Assembly (NCBI GenBank): GCA_025603075.1
Contig: MU626292.1
Span: 62,001 to 126,000, forward strand
Direction: 5' to 3'
Source of the DNA: Neoconidiobolus thromboides FSU 785
Lineage: Eukaryota > Entomophthoromycota > Entomophthoromycetes > Entomophthorales > Neoconidiobolaceae
DNA: 64,000 bases
Shown here: one piece after another, positions 57,050 through 64,000 of the stretch
Layout: every line of letters begins with the position of its first letter
Position numbering within the stretch: position 1 is the stretch's first letter
Program-made: the position numbers and the translations under genes
Notes under the pieces: generated by a model
Database searches by the model: none
The model's input: only the letters and a program-made list of their open reading frames with translations
What the model was told of the DNA's origin: nothing

Positions 57050-58355
57050 TTTAGTATACTTTGATACAGTTTAACAACGGAATATATTTTGATAGATCAT
57101 AAAAGAAATTCACTGATATAAATTTAAAGGGTATAATAAATAATAAAGAGGTGGCGTATTTGTAATTGAATTCTATATATTCAGTTATTAGATCAAAGCA
57201 TTTAATTTGACCAGTTCAATATTAAGGAAAAGAGATAAATAAAAAATGAATTTTCTAAGGTTAATTTCAAAATATTCAGTTTTAATTTGCTTTGTAAATT
57301 GACATTTAGTCAAAATGTATGCTTCACTATATAAGCTGTCCCCTTTTAAACTGGATTTACCAAATATCTCCTTTATATCAGCATCTAAATATTTAATACA
57401 AACAGTTTAAATATTTGATAGGAGTGAAATTAATTTTAACAAGTTTCTTGAAAAAGCCTTAACATGAGCTTCTTTTAAGGCTGGCAGCTTTAAAAAGTCA
57501 TAATTAGTTGGATAACTAGGATCAAAATACCCCAGAACGATGATATTACCCTTTCCAATTACCTTTATATCATCACGTCCATTATTGGTGTTAGGATAAT
57601 AGCCAGTTGATTATGCTAGTTTAATGCTTTTTATTTGATTTAAACCACTGGAATATCTGACACCAAGCTCATCATAAAAACGTCTTTGAACTTTTGAAGT
57701 TAAGATTGAATTAAAATCTGTTCTAAGATTAAGTTTATTAGGTATAACAATAAATATGTCAGATTCTAAGTTTAATACTTTTAGATTATTAAACCTTGTT
57801 TTAACCATATTTGACTCATCCAGATATAATAAATTTATACTACTAACGATAAGAGATCTTAATATATTTAGATTTAAGTTTTCAACGAGAGTGAAAATTG
57901 GTATATGTTCTGCACTAAAATTAAGTACTTTAAGTTGGCTTAAATACTTGTTGAAGATACTTGCTCCCTTTTTGCATTCATAACATAATAATAATACTTT
58001 TCTCAATTTTGGCATCTCAATCTTGAGTTGGAATATACTTATTAGTTGGGCTTAAATAAAGTATACATTGTATATTTGGACAATAACTTAAAAGCTTTAT
58101 TTTATTATCATCTAGACTTATATGTTTCATTAAGGATCAATTTTCTTTGGTAAGTTTTTCTTAAAAACTCTTATACTTCCAATATCTATTTTGATTATAT
58201 ATTGAATGGGCTAAATTATATTTAATTACATCACCTATAATATTATAAAAGCCTTTACTTAAAGCATAAATTAAATGAATCTTCTGCAGGTAATAGGTTG
58301 AATATATCTTGTAATAAGATATCAGATAATTGATTAAACTTTAATTCTGTTTGTA
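57050..58355 (-). pseudogene. Second decayed F-box/leucine-rich-repeat gene
   Basis: Minus-strand homology to the intact F-box gene runs end to end. Near 58270-58340 the sequence reads KFNQLSDILLQDIFNLLPAED then hits a stop, and no ATG matches the intact start. The longest open piece, 57611-58015, has MPKLRKVLLLCYE, LSQLKVLNFSAEHI and TRFNNLKVLNLESD, aligned with the intact LPKLRKLSID, LNQVVVFECIGLNI and KFINLRRLNLKSD. The C-terminal end near 57080-57190 retains a degraded YATSLLFIIPF...LSKYIPLLNCIK. Several stops and frame changes make it non-functional. Confidence 0.75.
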
Positions 58356-59722
58356 ATAAAATTAGAATAACTCGATTCTAATTTCTGTATATTTTATTGT
58401 TTCGATTTCGTAAGCAAATTTATAACCCACATTGTTGGTTAAATAAATTATATGTTTTTAAAAAGTTGATAGTTATTGAACAATATACAATTAAGCTAAA
58501 TATTATAAGTTATAATACTTTTGATACTAAATACTGATGATAGGTTGTTTTTATTTTCTTCTTCGTTATCATTTAGTCTATGGTTTTTGCTATTAATTCA
58601 AAATTTAAATCTAATATAAAATCGTATAAAATAACCAAAATGTTAATATTTTCGAAACGCACCCCAGTCCACCTTCATATTTTTAATAACCAGATCCATA
58701 AAAAAACTCCTTACAAATAAGCCATGGTACATCTTATTAAATAGGGTATCTCTTAATTTCATTCTTGTTTTGCTCTCTTCACATCATACACGCTTTTCTT
58801 TCCTATTTAAAAATAGGCCTACAATTGAATATTTTATTTTTAGTTTTAACTTGAGAAGCTATTTACTAAATTGATTTAATTGTGATACCAGCTGTGATAT
58901 GCTTAATAATATACTCAACTAAAGTATTAACTGATTTATTAACTCTATATAACTACTTCACTATATCTATAAAAAAACTCGATAACTTTTATTCTTATTT
59001 TTTTTGCCTATTTACTAGTTTCTTCCATATTTCTAATATGATAAAATTAAAAATTTACTCAAGATAAATTTTTGGTCAATATTTCAATGTCTAGGTGCTA
59101 TTGTCCAAAATTTAGATCCATTTTAATATGGCGGTTAATGTGGCTATTATATGCCCTACACAATATAATATAGCTCTCTTAAAATAGTCCACATCTTAAT
59201 TCTAGTAAACAAAAGGACTTTTATAGAGCCATTGATATTAAAAACACTACCTTACTCTTATACTATAAGTGACAACGAGTACTTCGAAGACAAAATAGTA
59301 TTAAAAACAATCCTAATTTTACATTTAGATTATAAAGAATTAATGTCAAATATTATTTCATTCTAATTATAAAATAAAAGTATATGCTATACTTAATAAA
59401 ATAGATATTCAACGTCATAAAATAGCCTAGTCCCTATTTAAATATCAAGCCTATTAGACTTTATAATGTTGACCCTAAATCATAATTTGGTCGTAATAAT
59501 TTAATTGATACTAAATTAACCACTAGACTTTCATTTTGAAATCGTAACTTTGTTACTGGTCTTTCCATTTATATTTCATAGCTGATTCTAATCAAGTTGA
59601 TAAATTATACTAAAATATAAATAGTTTATAAACTTCAATACTAGATTAACCTAAAACATTGGTTAAACTTTAATGAAATATTTATTTGTTTTATTAGAGG
59701 TGGAAACACTGATAATTTAAAT
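58356..59722. other. Gene-poor stretch before ATP2
   Basis: No gene supported. A patch near 58660-58700 is less AT-rich but gives only a short frame. The right end contains the ATP2 3' region. Confidence 0.4.
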
Positions 59723-61354
<1,632 letters not shown>

Positions 61355-62117
61355 CTTATACAATAAATGAAAAGGAAAACGATTCCAACTTGTTTTAAAA
61401 TTTACACTTACAATATAATTAAGTTTTATCCCAAATCATCAAATCATAGTAAGGTGATGATCTATTCTCACTATTGATTGGTCAGTATCGAAAATTTTTA
61501 AATTTGTATCGGATATACTATTTCATTTGTTTACAAAGTTTACTTTCATTGGCTTAATTACAATTAATTGCCCAAATTAATCCAATCAAATGTACTTAAA
61601 ATCTAACATGGATCTAGCCTACGTCCCATAATTTTTTATTTATCAGATTACCCAAATTCGTTTGAATACTTAAACGAATTTTATTGGACGATAGTCAAAT
61701 CAATTCTACTAATAATTCAAATCATAAAAATTATGGGAAAACTTAACTATCAATCAGATAATTTAATATTTGGCTATTTTTAAATTTAGTATAAGATACA
61801 ACAATGAATATGAAATATTGTTAATAAAACAACTTAAAACATAGCTAGATAAATGTATTCCTTTGGTATTTTTCATAACAGTTCTATTTTAAAGCCAAAC
61901 ATTAATGAAATCTAGTTTTTAGAGTCATTGATACTTTAAAGTAAAGTGAATATTATTTAATTTTAAATTATCAATACCTTTTTTAAATTTGAAGTTTCAT
62001 AGAATTATAAAATCAGAATCTTAACAAAATTACAAAATACAAAAGCAGATTTTATATAGTCAGTGACTATACAATGATATTAATTATTAATTATTAATTA
62101 TTAATTAGATTGTAAAT
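61355..62117. other. ATP2 upstream region and AT-rich stretch
   Basis: Contains the ATP2 promoter; no gene. Ends in a short tandem TTAATTA heptamer repeat at 62079-62107. Confidence 0.4.
62079..62107. repeat. Tandem TTAATTA-type heptamer repeat
   Basis: About four units of a 7-bp A/T motif, immediately before a decayed MITE copy. Confidence 0.8.
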
Positions 62118-62212
62118 ATAATGAGTATTCTTTTTCGCTTTCAATCACTTTTTATGCAGTATTAAAGAAACAATTTATTAGTAGAATTATATAAAAGAAG
62201 AAACATTCCTAT
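62118..62212 (+). mobile_element. GGGGATGT-family MITE-like element, copy 18 (strongly decayed)
   Basis: Recognised by TTTCAATCACTTTTT and the right half (TTATTAGTAGAATT...AACATTCCT followed by ATAT). The left terminus is largely lost. Confidence 0.45.
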
Positions 62213-62501
62213 ATCTAAATTAAAACTAAGCTAATTTATTATATATAACAATTTACAAAATATAAAACAGTTATGCTATTTTAATAGTAATTATCAAATT
62301 TAAAATAATCTTAAATTAATAAACAAAATATCAAAAAATTGAAAAAATATTATATTTGTTATCAATTAATAATAAAACTCATTATACAAGATATTTAAAA
62401 TTCAACTATATGGAATGTAGTACAAATTTGGTAAATTTTAGATTTTAAAAAGTGTGGATTAATTGCTGAATAATGTAACAATTCTATTTGAATAACAATT
62501 T

Positions 62502-62596
62502 AAGGGAGTTTTCAAGTTTCATCGTATTTTCGATTTTCTTAGCGCTACTAAATGGAAAGAGTATTAGCAAATTTCTCAAGCAAAAAGGGCATTCTT
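62502..62596 (+). mobile_element. GGGGATGT-family MITE-like element, copy 19 (decayed)
   Basis: 95 bp, ends AAGGGAGTTTTC and GCATTCTT, inner TTAGCGCTA centre kept, with ATTT/ATTT flanks. Confidence 0.55.
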
Positions 62597-62713
62597 ATTT
62601 ATTTTAGAAATGTAATTACAAAAATAGTAGCAAATAATTTATCTAAAAAACTATACCTTTTTCGCTTAGACCCATAGGAATTCTAATGTGTTAATAGATT
62701 GAGTTGAGTAGAT

Positions 62714-62813
62714 GGGGATGTATTTTTATGTTTAAGAATTTTACTAACAAATTTTCCGCTTAAATAATGCTTAAATAATGGAAAAAATAATGAAGTCAAA
62801 AAAAAACACCCCC
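62714..62813 (-). mobile_element. GGGGATGT-family MITE-like element, copy 20
   Basis: 100 bp with GGGGATGTATTTTTA and ACACCCCC ends. Its flanks AGAT/AGAT are a perfect duplication that includes a G, which is the best single piece of evidence for a 4-bp target duplication. Confidence 0.82.
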
Positions 62814-62881
62814 AGATAATGGACTAAAAATGTTCAATAGAAACTTAACAAAATATCAAACAGTATTGTTAAAATTTTAAT

Positions 62882-62974
62882 GAAGATGTATTTTTTGTTT
62901 AAAAGATTTATTAGTATTTTTTTCTCAAATGGTGTTCAAAAATAGAAAATACAATAAAACTAAAAAGCATCCCT
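62882..62974 (-). mobile_element. GGGGATGT-family MITE-like element, copy 21 (decayed)
   Basis: 93 bp, ends GAAGATGTATTTTTT and GCATCCCT; flanks no longer match. Confidence 0.6.
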
Positions 62975-63006
62975 AAATGCTTCTGTAAAATAAGCTTTTA
63001 ACAAAT

Positions 63007-63104
63007 GGGAATGTATTTTTGTATCTAACAATTTTACTAACAATTTTTCCATTCAAATACTACTTAAAAAATGGAAAAGTGATGAAACTAAAAAAAACAT
63101 CTCC
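63007..63104 (-). mobile_element. GGGGATGT-family MITE-like element, copy 22
   Basis: 98 bp, ends GGGAATGTATTTTTG and ACATCTCC, perfect AAAT/AAAT flanks. Confidence 0.78.
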
Positions 63105-63488
63105 AAATGATGTCTATCTTTAATTCCTTTTTAAAAAAACAAGCAGAAAAAGTGGACATTTAAAACATTCAATTGTAGCAATTTTTTATTTAAATTTGAA
63201 AAATGTTTTGCATTCTGTTTAGGTTCTGATAAACATTTTAATATAATTACTTACATAGGTAATTCATAAGCATACTGAAATACCTATGAGTTTATGTGAA
63301 AAAGGTTTAATAAAAAGATAAAAGAATTAAATTAGGATGTAGAATGAATCTGTCTAATCATTTAATTTAATTTCGATTACTAATTGGAGTCTTTAAGACA
63401 CTTATACTTTATTTGATAATTAATGATGTCAAACACAAATAACAAACAAAACAAAATATAACAAGCACATTATACTTTAATGAAAAGC
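63105..63488. other. 3' flank of the SEC12-like gene
   Basis: AT-rich; nothing else recognised. Confidence 0.4.
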
Positions 63489-64000
63489 CTAAAGTTCATC
63501 GTATTTATTTTCAGGGGTAGGAGAGTATGCAGAAACGATGAAGAAAAGTACACCAAGCAATAACAAGATAATAAAGAAAAGATTAAAAATAAACTTTTTA
63601 TCATCTAAAACAAAAAAATGAAAAAAAATTAAATAACCTCTTAAACATTGCTTACTATTTTCAAATTTCTCTGGCAATGTGAATATTCTACAAGTACCAT
63701 CTGCTGAACCACTAATTAAATATTTTCCATCTTTACTAAAGCTCAATGTAGTAATAGCAAATGTATGTGCTTCTTTATAAGTTTCCAATACCTATTCAAG
63801 TATATAAATATGTAGACATAAAAAAGCAACTAAATTTACCCTTAAAGCATTACTATCACAAATACGAATGGATTGATCTGCACAAGCCACAGCCAAAAAT
63901 TTACCATCATAACTGAAAACATTAAATAAACAAAAAACCAAATCAATATTAAATTACCTAATAGCGAATGAACAAATAGGAGAAAAACCTAATGGACGAA
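63489..64000 (-). CDS. SEC12: Sec12/PREB-like ER WD40 protein, C-terminal part (gene continues beyond the window)
   Basis: C-terminal portion of a WD40 type II membrane protein, most likely the Sar1 exchange factor Sec12 that starts COPII budding at the ER. Visible blades: RPLGFSPICSFAI, SYDGKFLAVACADQSIRICDSN, and ETYKEAHTFAITTLSFSKDGKYLISGSADGTCRIFTLP. A single hydrophobic segment follows (FIFNLFFIILLLLGVLFFIVSAY), then a short luminal tail ending KYDEL, close to the HDEL/KDEL retrieval signals. Introns lie at about 63792-63840 and 63916-63957. A 33-nt stretch (about 63608-63640) starts with GT, ends with TTTAG and is in frame without stops, so the sequence CLR-GYLIFFHFFVL-DDKK may or may not be spliced out. 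The 5' part is outside the window. Confidence 0.75.

Overview
This is nuclear DNA of an AT-rich eukaryote, most likely an early-diverging fungus. Genes carry many short introns (about 40-55 nt, GTAA/GTAT donors, mostly TTAG or ATAG acceptors, sometimes AAAG). Coding islands alternate with gene-poor tracts of very high A+T. Fungus-like content includes a Uls1-type SUMO-targeted ubiquitin ligase, a Nup159-like nucleoporin, a Ydj1-like DnaJ with a CaaX tail, a Sec12-like ER protein ending in a DEL tetrapeptide, and a divergent F-box/leucine-rich-repeat family with one intact and two decayed copies. An entomophthoralean (Conidiobolus-like) source fits the base composition and F-box proteins, but that is an inference. 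No organellar or bacterial segment was seen, and no tRNA or rRNA gene was recognised.

Layout. 1-7.3 kb: RPL18 (-) and mitochondrial uS17 (+) are divergent and share a short promoter region; then comes the ULS1-like Snf2/RING gene (+). 7.3-9.0 kb is gene-poor with a back-to-back pair of short inverted-repeat elements. 9.0-23.2 kb is a gene-dense island: WDR70 (+), prohibitin-2 (-), remnant coding sequence, MIS18 (-), ATM1 ABC transporter (-), TANGO2 (-), a membrane/FN3/coiled-coil protein (+) and eIF2-alpha (-). 23.2-29.5 kb is a repeat island with an F-box pseudogene. 29.5-37.9 kb holds a small Ser-rich protein, TAF6 (+), mitochondrial ClpX (-), a DFG10/SRD5A3 polyprenol reductase (-) and a 178-residue unknown. 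37.9-41.4 kb is a second repeat island. 41.4-50.8 kb holds a NUP159-like gene (+), a disordered unknown (-), MPP-beta (-) and YDJ1-like DnaJ (-). 50.8-59.7 kb is mostly gene-poor, with a 136-residue unknown, the intact F-box gene and another F-box pseudogene. 59.7-61.4 kb holds ATP2 (-). 61.4-63.4 kb is a third repeat cluster, and the window ends inside a SEC12-like gene (-).

Functions are mostly housekeeping. Several products act in mitochondria (uS17m, PHB2, ATM1, ClpX, MPP-beta, ATP synthase beta). Others act in translation, chromatin and transcription (ULS1, MIS18, TAF6), at the nuclear pore, or in the secretory pathway. They do not form an operon-like system.

The most distinctive feature is a family of about 22 short (roughly 94-100 bp) elements with GGGGATGT...ACATCCCC termini and, in half of the copies, perfect 4-bp flanking duplications. 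They occur only in gene-poor tracts, are often paired in inverted orientation, and one lies inside an F-box pseudogene. Other candidate mobile elements are a 165-bp element flanked by TTAA, a 163-bp element with 21-bp perfect termini, a 92-bp fold-back, and a pair of ~430-bp diverged repeats in inverted orientation 12 kb apart. No clear new multi-gene system was found.
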